A stretch of DNA of 64,000 nucleotides. Source: Cupriavidus sp. IDO. GTDB taxonomy: Bacteria; Pseudomonadota; Gammaproteobacteria; Burkholderiales; Burkholderiaceae. Below are positions 28,121 through 36,626 of the stretch, piece by piece. How positions within the stretch are numbered: the first letter of the stretch is position 1; each line of letters starts with the position of its first letter. The translations under genes and the position numbers were made by a program. The notes below the pieces were generated by a model that worked only from the letters and a program-made list of their open reading frames with translations, did no database searches and was not told the DNA's origin. The stretch is from the NCBI RefSeq assembly GCF_000812465.1, contig NZ_JWMA01000182.1, positions 16,736-80,735 of the forward strand, in the 5' to 3' direction.

Positions 28121-28730
28121 GGTGGGGCTGCGGCTTGGCGTTTGTCGTAGGTCGACGGCCCCGTTTCGCCCTGCCGGGCGAGTTACTTTCTGACGGCGCC
28201 AGAAAGTAACCAAAGAGCGCCTGCTTGCCCGCCGGGCGGGAGTCTTATCGTAGTCTGCCTGCGTTTTTGTACGGGTATTCGCTTCAGGGCATAACTAGAC
28301 TGCCTGACGCGCAGATCGCCAGGGGCAACGCCGGGAACGGCGCTGTCCTCCCGACCTCGTGAGAGCGGAGTGGCTCGGTGATCGAGCGCCGTGCCTGCGG
28401 CGAAGGTCACAGGCCGGCAACCGTGGTGCGCGATGCGGCTGCGCATGCCTCCGAGCCTCAAGCTGCGTGCCACTCCCCTCTCACGAGGTCGGGAGGACAG
28501 CCTGTCAATGCCTCGCGCCGTCTCGTTACCACGCGGCAGGCATCGTAGCTATGCCCTGAAGCGAATACCCGTACAAAAACCGTCGAACACTATGATAAGA
28601 CTGGCCGTCCGCCGAGGACAGAAGGCGCTTTTTGCTTCCTTTTTGGCGCAGTCAAAAAGGGAGTCGCCGGCTACGCCGGCGAAACAGCAGAGCATCCAAG
28701 AACCCAGACCCGCGATCCAGCGAAGAGCCC
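28121..28730. repeat. Full copy C of the palindromic element
   Basis: This fills the 668-bp gap between the dehydrogenase and the Bug receptor gene. Arms are at 28241-28373 and 28470-28602 (133 bp each) with a 96-bp core, exactly as in copy A. The core and outer flanks have the same orientation as in A, but the two arm types are exchanged left for right. No convincing gene is present. Confidence 0.85.
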
Positions 28731-28770
28731 CCATTTACGCAAGTCCGAAGGCCCCGGTATCCCCCTGACC

Positions 28771-29757
28771 CTAGTCGAGTTTAATGCCAGCCTTTTTCAC
28801 CACCCCAGCCCACCGCGCCTGTTCATTGACAAAAAAGCGCCCGGTCTCGGCCGGCGTCATGGTCACCACCTCCGCCCCCTGCGCCACCAGTTGCGAGCGC
28901 AAATCCGGCGAGCGGATGATCCGGATCAGTTCCGCATTGATGCGTGTCACCAGCGCATCCGGCATGCTGGCAGGCGCCATCACGCCCTGCCAGGTGCCTG
29001 ACTCGAAGTTGGCCACGCCCTGTTCGGCGATGGTCGGCACCTGAGCCAGCAGCGGCATGCGCGTGCGCTTGGACAACGCGATCAGCTTCAGCTTGCCCGA
29101 CTGCACATGCGGCAGGGTCGCCAGCATGCCGTTCATCAGCACCTGCGCGCTGCCGCCAACGGTATCCGCAATCGCTTGCGATCCGCCCTTGTACGGCACG
29201 TATTGCCACTTTGCGCCGGTTGCCTGCTCCACTGCCACGCCCGCCAGATGTGGAGCGCTGCCGATCGCCGTGACGGCGAAATTGAGCTGGCTGCGCTTTG
29301 ACAGCTCCACCAGCTCCTTCAGGCTGCCCACTTGCACCGACGGATGGACCACCAGCAGATGCGGCGAGTAGGCCAGCATGGTAACTGGCTTCAGGTCTTT
29401 CGAGATGTCGAACGTCAGCTTGGTATAGACCGAGGGGCTGATCGCCAGCGCGCCGATGTCGCACAGCATCAGCGTATGGTTGTCGTTCGCCTGGGCCACC
29501 ATGGCCGCGCCGACGTTGCCGTTCGCGCCGGGCCGGTTGTCCACCACGATAGGCTGACCAAGCGCCTCGCCTAGCTGCTTGCTGATCAGGCGGGCGATGA
29601 TGTCCGACGAACCGCCTGCGGTGTAGGGCACCACCAGTCGGATGGGACGGGTCGGCCAGCTCTGTGCGGCACGCGCAAGGCCTGTCGCGGAACCCGTTGC
29701 AAGGCCTACTGCAAGGGCGGAAGTCTGCTTGAGGAAAATACGGCGGCCATGGGTCAT
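28771..29757 (-). CDS. Bug-type (TctC family) periplasmic solute receptor
   Basis: A 328-residue exported receptor. A signal peptide of about 30 residues includes RRIFLKQT, a near-Tat pattern, and ends in ARA. The mature start SWPTRPIRLVVPYTAGGSSDIIARLI is the diagnostic Bug motif, and DNRPGANGNVG is the second. These proteins bind carboxylic acids for tripartite tricarboxylate transport, but no tctAB genes are nearby. Next to kdgD genes, a hexarate or related sugar acid is a reasonable ligand (inference). Confidence 0.88.
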   Translation of the reverse strand: MTHGRRIFLKQTSALAVGLATGSATGLARAAQSWPTRPIRLVVPYTAGGSSDIIARLISKQLGEALGQPIVVDNRPGANGNVGAAMVAQANDNHTLMLCDIGALAISPSVYTKLTFDISKDLKPVTMLAYSPHLLVVHPSVQVGSLKELVELSKRSQLNFAVTAIGSAPHLAGVAVEQATGAKWQYVPYKGGSQAIADTVGGSAQVLMNGMLATLPHVQSGKLKLIALSKRTRMPLLAQVPTIAEQGVANFESGTWQGVMAPASMPDALVTRINAELIRIIRSPDLRSQLVAQGAEVVTMTPAETGRFFVNEQARWAGVVKKAGIKLD

Positions 29758-29817
29758 GCTCTGTCTCCTTTTATTGAATGATTCTGCGCATCTGCTTCAC
29801 CGCCAAACACGCGCCGA

Positions 29818-30828
29818 TCATTCGAGCGCAATGCCGCCCTTCTCGATCACGGCCTTCCAGCGCTGCAGTTCCTGCGTTTCGAACTGCGCAAACTGCTCCG
29901 GCGTGTTCGCGACCACCTCGAAGCCGCTCTCGGCCAGCTTCTGCTGCATCTTCGGATCCTTCAGCGTACCGACCAGCGCGCCGTGCAGGCGAGCCTTGAT
30001 GTCGGCCGGCAAGCCCCGCGGCGCGGCGACGCCCTGCCAGGAATAGACCTCGACATCCTTCACGCCGCCCTCGGCCATGGTCGGCACATTGGGCAGCACC
30101 GCCGCGCGCTTGTCCGCTGTTACCGCCAGCGCCTTCAGCTTGCCGGTGCGGATCTGCTGCAGCACCGCATTGATGTTCTGGAACGAGACGTCCACCTGCC
30201 CGGCCAGCAGGTCGGAGATGGCCGGCGCGCCGCCCTTGTAGGGAACGTGCAGGCCGTCCGTGCCGGACTTCTGCCAGAACAGCGCCGCGGTGAGGTGGTC
30301 GGACGAGCCCGCGCCGGACGTGGCAAAGCTGACCTTGCCCGGATGCTTCTTCATGTAGGCCACCAGTTCCTGCACGGAATTCGCCGGGAACTGCGGATTG
30401 GCCACCAGCACATTGGGCGCGCGCACGGCTACCGTCAGCAGATCGAAATCCTTGGCCGGGTCATAGCCCAGGCCCTTCTGCAGGAAGGGATTGACGGCAT
30501 AGACGCCGATCGACGCCACCATCATCGTGTAGCCGTCCGCCGGCGCGCGCTTGACGAAGGTCGCACCGATCGCGCCCGTGGCCCCCGGCCGGTTGTCCAC
30601 CACGAAGGGCTGGCCCAGCTTCTCGTTGAGCGGCGCGGACAGCATGCGCGCGATGGTATCGGTCGAGCCGCCGGCCGGGAACGGCACGACGACCGAGACC
30701 GGACGCTGCGGCCAGTTCTGCGCAGCCGCCACGGCAGCGCCGGTTGCGAGCGCCGCAGCCACGAAAGCGCAGCCACGCAGCCAGTTGTGCACACGCTGGA
30801 CGCGCCTGACCCGGGATGGTTGGAACAT
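29818..30828 (-). CDS. Bug-type periplasmic solute receptor
   Basis: A 336-residue receptor starting at 30828 after GGAGA. The signal peptide ends near ATGAAVAAA. It has the Bug motifs QNWPQRPVSVVVPFPAGGSTDTIARML and DNRPGATGAIG, and the ligand-loop segment HVPYKGGAPAISDLLAG. Its start is 22 bp from the large GntR palindrome shared with the divergent regulator, so it is probably the most directly controlled gene of this module. It is followed on the same strand by another Bug gene. Confidence 0.9.
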   Translation of the reverse strand: MFQPSRVRRVQRVHNWLRGCAFVAAALATGAAVAAAQNWPQRPVSVVVPFPAGGSTDTIARMLSAPLNEKLGQPFVVDNRPGATGAIGATFVKRAPADGYTMMVASIGVYAVNPFLQKGLGYDPAKDFDLLTVAVRAPNVLVANPQFPANSVQELVAYMKKHPGKVSFATSGAGSSDHLTAALFWQKSGTDGLHVPYKGGAPAISDLLAGQVDVSFQNINAVLQQIRTGKLKALAVTADKRAAVLPNVPTMAEGGVKDVEVYSWQGVAAPRGLPADIKARLHGALVGTLKDPKMQQKLAESGFEVVANTPEQFAQFETQELQRWKAVIEKGGIALE

Positions 30829-30849
30829 GGTTGTCTCCTGTCCGTATAT

Positions 30850-30876
30850 GTTATCTGTCATCGTATGACTGATAAC
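30850..30876. promoter_or_regulatory. 27-bp palindromic GntR operator between Bug receptor and gntR
   Basis: Outer GTTATC (30850-30855) and GATAAC (30871-30876) frame an inner TCATCGTATGA, giving an almost perfect 27-bp palindrome. TATAAT at 30881-30886 would be the gntR -10 box, with its -35 inside the palindrome, so binding would autorepress gntR and also cover the Bug gene promoter. The strongest copy of three related sites. Confidence 0.75.
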
Positions 30877-30936
30877 CCAGTATAATAAGCACATCTCAAA
30901 CTGGTCAAGCCCGGGAATCCCCGCCCGCATCCGTCT

Positions 30937-31686
30937 ATGTCAAATGCCCAGATGGCTTCTGCCGCTACACCGCGCCGACGCGGCCGCACGCTTGCCGAAG
31001 AGGTGGTCAGCAGCCTGAGCGAAGAGATCCGGCAAGGCCGGATCAAGCCGGGCGACAAACTCCCGACCGAATCCGAGATCATGGCCGCGCAGGGCGTCAG
31101 CCGAACCGTCGTGCGTGAGGCGCTCTCGCGGCTGCAGGCCAGCGGCCTGGTGGAAACGCGCCACGGCATCGGCACCTTTGTGCTGGAGCGCGCGGCCGAA
31201 GCGCCCTCGCCGTTCCGCATCGACCCGGCCGCCATGGGCACCGCACTGGATGTGCTGGCTATGCTGGAATTCCGCGTGAGCCTGGAGGCGGAAGCCGCCA
31301 GCCTGGCCGCAACCCGCCGCAGCGACATGCAGCTTGCCGCCATGCGCCGCGCGCTGGACGAGCTCAAGCGCAGCGCGGTGGAGGGCAACGACGCCGTGGA
31401 CAGCGATTTCGAGTTCCACATGGCCATCGCCCGCGCCACGGGCAACCGCTATTTCACGGACATCATGGGCCACCTGGGCACCATGGTCATCCCGCGCAGC
31501 CGCCTCCAGGTCAGCAAGCCAGAGCGCGAACAGTACCTGGACCGCGTGAACATCGAGCACGAGAACATCTACGAGGCCATCGAGCGCCAGGACCCCGAGG
31601 CCGCCAAGGCCGCAATGCGCATGCACCTGACCAACAGCCGCGAGCGCCTGCGCAAGGCGTCGGCGACAGCGGCTGCGCCGGCCTGA
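30937..31686 (+). CDS. FadR-subfamily GntR regulator of the hexarate module
   Basis: A 249-residue regulator. The N-terminal winged HTH (about 15-80) has KLPTESEIMAAQGVSRTVVREALSRLQASGLVETRHGIGTFV. The C-terminal FCD domain (about 100-235) carries probable metal/ligand residues in DSDFEFHMAIARATGN and MRMHLTNS. FadR-type regulators with FCD domains usually sense carboxylic or sugar acids. Divergent from a Bug receptor and flanked by kdgD genes, it is a likely repressor relieved by a hexarate or an intermediate. Confidence 0.9.
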   Translation: MSNAQMASAATPRRRGRTLAEEVVSSLSEEIRQGRIKPGDKLPTESEIMAAQGVSRTVVREALSRLQASGLVETRHGIGTFVLERAAEAPSPFRIDPAAMGTALDVLAMLEFRVSLEAEAASLAATRRSDMQLAAMRRALDELKRSAVEGNDAVDSDFEFHMAIARATGNRYFTDIMGHLGTMVIPRSRLQVSKPEREQYLDRVNIEHENIYEAIERQDPEAAKAAMRMHLTNSRERLRKASATAAAPA

Positions 31687-31727
31687 CAGGCGTCGATGTG
31701 GGTGGCGCTTTTCGCTCACCCGCCTAT

Positions 31728-31740
31728 GTCATACGATGTC
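31728..31740. promoter_or_regulatory. Third, orphan GntR-type operator
   Basis: GTCATACGATGTC matches the kdgD-promoter site at 12 of 13 positions. It lies after the gntR stop and before a terminator, where no gene starts. Its role is unclear. Confidence 0.45.
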
Positions 31741-31760
31741 TAATAATGAATTCAGCAAAA

Positions 31761-31779
31761 CGGGCCGTCTTCCGGCCCG
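31761..31779. terminator. Bidirectional terminator between gntR and alaC
   Basis: CGGGCCG (31761-31767) with CGGCCCG (31773-31779), loop TCTTC. AAAA on the left gives TTTT after the stem for leftward alaC transcription; CTTTGCCTT lies on the right. It serves two convergent genes. Confidence 0.7.
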
Positions 31780-31807
31780 CTTTGCCTTCACAGGCTGACC
31801 GTCCGGA

Positions 31808-33073
31808 TTAGCCCTTCGCCTTCCCTGCCCCACCCTTCGCATGCGGCTCCGCATGCTCCGCGGCCGGCACCTTCACCAGCCCGTCGGCCCGGAACATCGC
31901 CTTGATCCCGCGCACCGCCTGCCGGATGCGTGATTCGTTCTCGATCAGGGCGAAGCGCACGTACTCGTCGCCGTAGTCGCCAAAGCCGATGCCAGGCGAG
32001 ACCGATACCTTCGCCTTCGCCAGCAACTGCTTGGAAAACTCCAGCGAGCCCAGCGCCCGGTACGGTTCGGGAATGCGCGCCCAGATATACATCGACGCCT
32101 TCGGGATATCGACCGGCCAGCCGGATTCGATCAGCCCGCGCGCCAGCACGTCGCGCCGCGCCTGGTAGTGGGCGGCGATGTCCTTCACGCACTGCTGGTC
32201 GCCTTCCAGCGCGGCAATGGCCGCCACCTGCAGCGGCGTAAAGGTGCCGTAGTCGTGATAGCTCTTGATGCGCGTGAGTGCCGCGACCAGGTCGGGATTG
32301 CCGACCATGAAGCCGATCCGCCAGCCGGCCATGTTGTAGCTCTTGGACAGCGTGAAGAACTCCACCGCGATATCCTTGGCGCCCGGCACCTGCATGATCG
32401 ACGGGGCCTTCCAGCCATCGAACACGATATCGGCATAGGCCAGGTCGTGCACCACGAAGATGTCGTGCTTGCGGGCCAGTGCAATGACGCGCTCGAAGAA
32501 GTCCAGCTCCACGCATTCGGCCGTGGGATTGGACGGGAAGCCCAGCACGATCATCTTCGGCTTGGGATAGCTGCCCCGGATCGCGCGCTCGAGCTCGGCA
32601 AAGAAATCGACGCCAGGCACCAGCGGCACCGAGCGGATATCCGCGCCGGCAATCACGGCCCCGTAGATATGGATCGGATAGCTCGGGTCCGGCACCAGCA
32701 CCGTATCGCCACGATCCAGCGTCGCCAGCATCAGGTGCGCCAGGCCTTCCTTGGAGCCAATGGTGACGATGGCTTCGGTATCGGGATCGATCTCCACGTC
32801 ATAGCGCTCGCGATACCAGTGCGAGATCGCGCGCCGCAGCCGCGGAATGCCCTTCGACGCCGAGTAGCCATGCGTATCGGGCCGCTGCGCGGCTTCCGTC
32901 AGCTTGGCAACGATATGCGGCGGCGTGGCGCCGTCCGGATTGCCCATGCTCATGTCGATGATGTCCTCGCCACGGCGGCGGGCGGCCATCTTGAGCTCGG
33001 CGGTGATATTGAAAACGTAGGGGGGAAGACGATCGATGCGCGCGAAGCGGCGCTTGCCAGAGGCGGCAGTCAT
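31808..33073 (-). CDS. alaC: AlaC-type alanine transaminase (class I/II aminotransferase)
   Basis: A 421-residue PLP aminotransferase. Lys244 in FTLSKSYNMAGWRIGF is the PLP lysine, and the N-terminal IDMSMGNPDGATPPHIV and GYSASKGIPRLRRAISHWY are typical of the AlaC/AlaA group. It would interconvert pyruvate/glutamate with alanine/2-oxoglutarate. It has a C-terminal Lys/Gly-rich tail. The gene stands alone between terminators. Related aspartate or methionine aminotransferases cannot be excluded. Confidence 0.85.
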   Translation of the reverse strand: MTAASGKRRFARIDRLPPYVFNITAELKMAARRRGEDIIDMSMGNPDGATPPHIVAKLTEAAQRPDTHGYSASKGIPRLRRAISHWYRERYDVEIDPDTEAIVTIGSKEGLAHLMLATLDRGDTVLVPDPSYPIHIYGAVIAGADIRSVPLVPGVDFFAELERAIRGSYPKPKMIVLGFPSNPTAECVELDFFERVIALARKHDIFVVHDLAYADIVFDGWKAPSIMQVPGAKDIAVEFFTLSKSYNMAGWRIGFMVGNPDLVAALTRIKSYHDYGTFTPLQVAAIAALEGDQQCVKDIAAHYQARRDVLARGLIESGWPVDIPKASMYIWARIPEPYRALGSLEFSKQLLAKAKVSVSPGIGFGDYGDEYVRFALIENESRIRQAVRGIKAMFRADGLVKVPAAEHAEPHAKGGAGKAKG

Positions 33074-33116
33074 GTGGGTCCTTTAACGTAAGCGCCCGGA
33101 ACCGTCCGAGCGACGT

Positions 33117-33140
33117 CGGCAGCCGTTGTCTCGGCTGCCG
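33117..33140. terminator. 9-bp stem hairpin between alaC and a small exported-protein gene
   Basis: CGGCAGCCG (33117-33125), loop TTGTCT, CGGCTGCCG (33132-33140). It lies about 30 bp beyond the end of the leftward gene at 33171. No T-run, so it could be a weak terminator. Confidence 0.4.
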
Positions 33141-33170
33141 GGGACCTATCTTAGCGGGGACCCGGGAGAT

Positions 33171-33626
33171 TCACAACAATTTGCCGCCAGGCGGACTGCT
33201 CGGCCGGTTGGCGGGCAGGTGGTTGACGATGCAGTCCAGCGCGCGCGTATCGGTCTTGCCGCCGCCCAGCGCCCCGCTGATCGAATCGCGATACTGCGCA
33301 ACGCTGATCCGCTTGTAGTACAGCCGCGAGGTCTGGTCGAGCCAATAGACATAGTTGTCGTCGCCATTGCCGCCATTGGTGCGCAGCCAGTCGCTGATAT
33401 TGCTCGAGCCGATGACCATGTTGGGGCATGACTTCTGCAGTGAATCGAGATAGGCGTTGAAGCCCTTGGCCTCGATGTTGCGCACCGAGTCGGGGGCGCA
33501 GGCGGCAGAGGCGAGCACGGCCGCCACAGCGGCGGCCAGTGCGATGCCGCGCGTGGCGGCATGGGTGTTGCGACGCTCGGAGGCTTGCTGCACGGCAGAT
33601 TCCTTGACGAGTGGCAGTGCCGTCAT
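33171..33626 (-). CDS. Small exported or lipoprotein, unknown function
   Basis: 151 residues. A long N-region (about 26 residues) precedes a hydrophobic stretch (GIALAAAVAAVLASAAC); Cys43 could be a lipid attachment site, although the -3 residue is not ideal. If an internal start is used the signal would be more ordinary, but no clear alternative ATG is present. The mature part contains CPNMVIGSSNISDWLRTNGGNGDDNYVYWLDQTSRLYYKRIS and ends in a Pro/Gly tail. I do not recognise the family. It is unlinked in function to its neighbours. Confidence 0.65.
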   Translation of the reverse strand: MTALPLVKESAVQQASERRNTHAATRGIALAAAVAAVLASAACAPDSVRNIEAKGFNAYLDSLQKSCPNMVIGSSNISDWLRTNGGNGDDNYVYWLDQTSRLYYKRISVAQYRDSISGALGGGKTDTRALDCIVNHLPANRPSSPPGGKLL

Positions 33627-33664
33627 CTTAGGCCATCCCGCGTGCTCACGGGCAATGCGGGTGA

Positions 33665-34501
33665 TCAGTCGTCCAGCGTCTCATGCACCGCCGCCGCGCC
33701 GCGCTTCCAGTAGCTCGATGCACGGATGCGCGTCTTGTCGATGCCGCGCTCAGTCACCAGGTATTGCCGCACCGCGCGCATTGCAACCGATTCGCCCGCC
33801 GCCCACACATAGCCTTCGCCACGCGGCAGCGTCAGCTTGCGCAGTGCGGGCTCGAGCAGGCTGCCTTCGGGCGCGTCGCCGCGATGGAGCCAGTGCACCT
33901 CCACATCCGCCGCACTGGGCAGCGCGATTTCGGCTTTGGCATCTGCCACTTCAAGCACGACCAGCGCCCGCGTTCCGCCGCCCAGCTCTTCGAGCCTGCG
34001 GCCGATGGCGGGGAGCGCAGTCTCGTCGCCGATCAGCAGGTGCCAGTCGAAGCCGGTGGGTACCACGAAGGAACCGCGCGGTCCGCCGACGCCAAGGTAT
34101 TGCCCCGGCTTTGCCTGTGCCGCCCACGTCGAGGCAGGGCCGTCGCCATGCAGGACGAATTCGAGATCGAGCTCCTGTGCAGTGGCGTCATAGCGTCGCG
34201 GCGTATAGTCGCGCGCCGGCGGGCGCGGCTGCCCTTCGGGGAAGACCGGACCATTGGGGCCGACTTCGGGAAGCACTGGCTTATCCGCGCCGGGCGACGG
34301 GAAGAAGACCTTCACGTGATCATCGAATGATGCCGAGACAAAGTCCGCCAGATCGGCGCCGCCCAGCGTGACGCGCAGCAACTGCGGCGACACCAGCTGC
34401 GTGCTCCGCACCTGCAGCAGGCGCATCTTGAGCGGATGGCGAACGCGCTGGACGGTCAGCTCGCGCGCGGGAATGGAAGTGTTCTGCTCTGTGGTCGTCA
34501 T
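33665..34501 (-). CDS. Siderophore-interacting protein / ferric reductase (NfeF/ViuB type)
   Basis: A 278-residue flavoprotein of the SIP family. The start at 34501 has AAGGAA before it. FAD-binding residues lie in RDYTPRRYDATAQELDLEFVLHGDGPASTWAAQA (the R-x-Y-T/S motif and HGDGPASxWA), followed by the NAD(P)H domain (LLIGDETALPAIGRRLEEL and YVWAAGESVAMRAVRQYL). It reduces ferric siderophores in the cytosol. It lies downstream of a PadR regulator, as yqjH (nfeF) is paired with yqjI (nfeR) in E. coli. Confidence 0.9.
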   Translation of the reverse strand: MTTTEQNTSIPARELTVQRVRHPLKMRLLQVRSTQLVSPQLLRVTLGGADLADFVSASFDDHVKVFFPSPGADKPVLPEVGPNGPVFPEGQPRPPARDYTPRRYDATAQELDLEFVLHGDGPASTWAAQAKPGQYLGVGGPRGSFVVPTGFDWHLLIGDETALPAIGRRLEELGGGTRALVVLEVADAKAEIALPSAADVEVHWLHRGDAPEGSLLEPALRKLTLPRGEGYVWAAGESVAMRAVRQYLVTERGIDKTRIRASSYWKRGAAAVHETLDD

Positions 34502-34579
34502 GGAATTCCTTGCGTTGCGTAGCCCCTGCACTTGCCGGGCCCACATGCCAATGGCTGCTGCGAACGTCAGCGCCACGGA

Positions 34580-35272
34580 TCAGCTTTTGGGACCGGCTTC
34601 GATCTCGGCCGTGGCCTGCGACAGGATGTCGGCGATGCGCCGCTGCTCGTCGGCCGATGCCTCGCTGCGCATGGCCAGCGCCCGCTTGAGCGCCATGCGC
34701 GCCTGCACGAACTCCGGCAGCCAGCCGCCCTGCTCAGGTTCCGGCTGCGGCTCACCCGCCATGGCGCGGCGCATCCAGTCCATCTTGCGCGCCACATGGC
34801 GCAGCTTGCCGAGCATCAGGTCGATGCGCTCGCGGTTGGCGGCCAGGTGGGCGCGGCCCGTGTCGGAGAGCTGATAGCGCTTCTTGTTCCCTTCGGTATC
34901 GACCGTGGCATAGCCGACCTCCTCCAGATAGGTCAGCGCCGGATAGACCATGCCGGGGCTCGGCTTGTAGAAACCGCTGGTGCGCGTTTCCAGCGCCTTG
35001 ATCAGCTCGTAGCCGTGACTGGGCTTTTCCTCCAGCAGCGCGAGCAGCAACAGTTGCAGGTCGTCGGCGCTGAACTTGCGGCCGCGGCGCCAGCCTTCGC
35101 CGTCAAAGTCGCCCGGCCCGCCAAAGCCCTCGCCACCATCTCCGCCTCCGCCCCAGAACCCGCCGCCGCGATGGTGGCCGCCGACGGCGTGCCACATGAA
35201 GTGCGGTGAAAGGCGCACAAGGATGTGATGACCGAAGCCGGCCATGCCGAAACGATCGGGAGGATGGCGCAT
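34580..35272 (-). CDS. PadR-family regulator with His/Gly-rich N-terminus (NfeR/YqjI-like)
   Basis: 230 residues. The first ~65 residues are rich in His and Gly (e.g. GHHRGGGFWGGGGDGG), as in metal-responsive YqjI. The PadR winged HTH follows at about 67-150: LLLLALLEEKPSHGYELIKALE, YKPSPGMVYPALTYLEEVGY, KKRYQLSDTGRAHL. The rest is a helical dimerisation region. A near-perfect 38-bp palindrome sits just upstream of its start, so it is probably autoregulated and also controls the downstream reductase. Iron or nickel sensing is inferred from the YqjI parallel. Confidence 0.88.
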   Translation of the reverse strand: MRHPPDRFGMAGFGHHILVRLSPHFMWHAVGGHHRGGGFWGGGGDGGEGFGGPGDFDGEGWRRGRKFSADDLQLLLLALLEEKPSHGYELIKALETRTSGFYKPSPGMVYPALTYLEEVGYATVDTEGNKKRYQLSDTGRAHLAANRERIDLMLGKLRHVARKMDWMRRAMAGEPQPEPEQGGWLPEFVQARMALKRALAMRSEASADEQRRIADILSQATAEIEAGPKS

Positions 35273-35280
35273 GGAATACT

Positions 35281-35318
35281 CCAGATATGTCGTAAAACAT
35301 ATCTTACGATATATCTGG
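35281..35318. promoter_or_regulatory. 38-bp palindromic operator before the PadR gene
   Basis: CCAGATAT (35281-35288) and ATATCTGG (35311-35318) enclose CGTAA/TTACG half-sites. The whole 38 bp is nearly self-complementary. It begins 9 bp before the PadR start and is strikingly AT-rich against its surroundings. A probable binding site for that regulator. Confidence 0.8.
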
Positions 35319-35365
35319 AGATAGTCAAGGCGGCTTTGCCGGCCGCTTGTGAATCCCTGTCCCGG

Positions 35366-36439
35366 CTATTTCATGCGATACCAATAACAGCCATCCGCCC
35401 CGCTTTCACGCACCGCCTCTCCGCGCTCCAGCAGATAGTTCAGATGAGCGATGCTCTCCCCCGTCGCCATGCCCAGCAGCCCACCTCCGCCCGTGATCGG
35501 CCGCGAGAACAACTGGGCGAACACATCCACTGCCCGCTGCGGCTCGGCGAGCGCCTGCCGCAGCCGGTCCAGCGCCTGGTGCTGGCTGTCGCGGAGGTAG
35601 TCGACACGGGCGTGCAGGCCGCGGAAGGGCTCGTTGTGTGCCGGCAGGACCAGCACGTCGTCGGGCACTTCGGCGCGCACCTTGTCGAGCGAGGCGAGCC
35701 AGTCGCCCATCGGATCCGCGTCGGGCTCGGTCGGGAAGACCGACACGTTCGACGAAATTCGCGGCAGCACCTGGTCGCCCGAAATCAGAAGCTTCAGGTC
35801 GGGGCAGTAGAGGCAGGCGTGCTCGGGCGAGTGCCCAGTCCCGACCACGACGCGCCAGGCGTGGTCGCCGATCTGCAGGGTGTCGCCGTCGCTGAGGCGG
35901 TGGAAGCTCTCTGGCAGCGCATGGACATACTTGCCGAAGCCACCGAAGCGGGCGCGATAGACCTCCAGGTCATCGTCGCTCCAGCCGGCCTTGCGATAGA
36001 AGTCGATGGCTTCGCCAGGCGCCGCGCGCCCGGTGTCCGCGGCCAGCACGCGGCACATCAGGTATTCGAGCCGGGTCATCCATAGGCTGCAGCCGAACTT
36101 GTGTGTCAGCCAGCCGGCCATGCCGATGTGGTCGGGATGCATGTGGGTGACGAAGAGCCGCGTCAGGCCGCCGTCCCCCAGCGCGCCGCCGCTGGCAAAG
36201 AGCGTGCGCCACGCCGCGGCGGTTTCGGGGGTCTGCATGCCGGAGTCGACCGCCGCCCATCCGTCGCCATCGCGGATCGCCCAGAGATTGATGTGGTCCA
36301 GCCGCATCGGCATCGGCATGCGCAGCCACAGCACGCCGGGCGCGATGTCATGCGCGTGGCCGGGTGCCGGCGCATCGCCGCACGGATAGTCGAGGACGGG
36401 TTTTTCGAGAGGGGGTTCGATGGGGGCGTGTTGGCTCAT
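35366..36439 (-). CDS. MBL-fold metallo-hydrolase, unknown substrate
   Basis: 357 residues. The ATG at 36439 is chosen because GAGGAA lies just upstream of it, inside the longer open frame that begins at 36454. The metal motif THMHPDHIGM (H-x-H-x-D-H) is intact, with later ligands in GTGHSPEHACLYCPDLKLLISGDQVLPR and LPAHNEPF. The C-terminal ~70 residues resemble the extra domain of beta-lactamase-like thioesterase/glyoxalase-II relatives. It is not PhnP, whose motif and length differ. Monocistronic, downstream of a promoter region that contains the MITE. Confidence 0.8.
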   Translation of the reverse strand: MSQHAPIEPPLEKPVLDYPCGDAPAPGHAHDIAPGVLWLRMPMPMRLDHINLWAIRDGDGWAAVDSGMQTPETAAAWRTLFASGGALGDGGLTRLFVTHMHPDHIGMAGWLTHKFGCSLWMTRLEYLMCRVLAADTGRAAPGEAIDFYRKAGWSDDDLEVYRARFGGFGKYVHALPESFHRLSDGDTLQIGDHAWRVVVGTGHSPEHACLYCPDLKLLISGDQVLPRISSNVSVFPTEPDADPMGDWLASLDKVRAEVPDDVLVLPAHNEPFRGLHARVDYLRDSQHQALDRLRQALAEPQRAVDVFAQLFSRPITGGGGLLGMATGESIAHLNYLLERGEAVRESGADGCYWYRMK

Positions 36440-36626
36440 GTCTTCCTCAGCCATGCTCAGTGGCTTGCTGTCCGGATGGGTACCGGCCCAGAAACGAGCC
36501 GGCCGCTTTCTCTAAACAGCAACCACCTTAGCCGAGATACCCCATTCGCGCCACGTTGCGCAGCGCATCCCGTGCGCTGTTCGGCCGGCGTCACCCCATG
36601 GCCGGCCCTTGTGGCGTTTGCAGCAG

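Noticed and set aside
35366..36439. MBL-fold protein considered as PhnP
   Set aside because: It is 357 residues with an H-x-H-x-D-H motif of the glyoxalase-II type and lies 10 kb away from the phosphonate genes; PhnP is shorter and has a different cysteine/histidine pattern.
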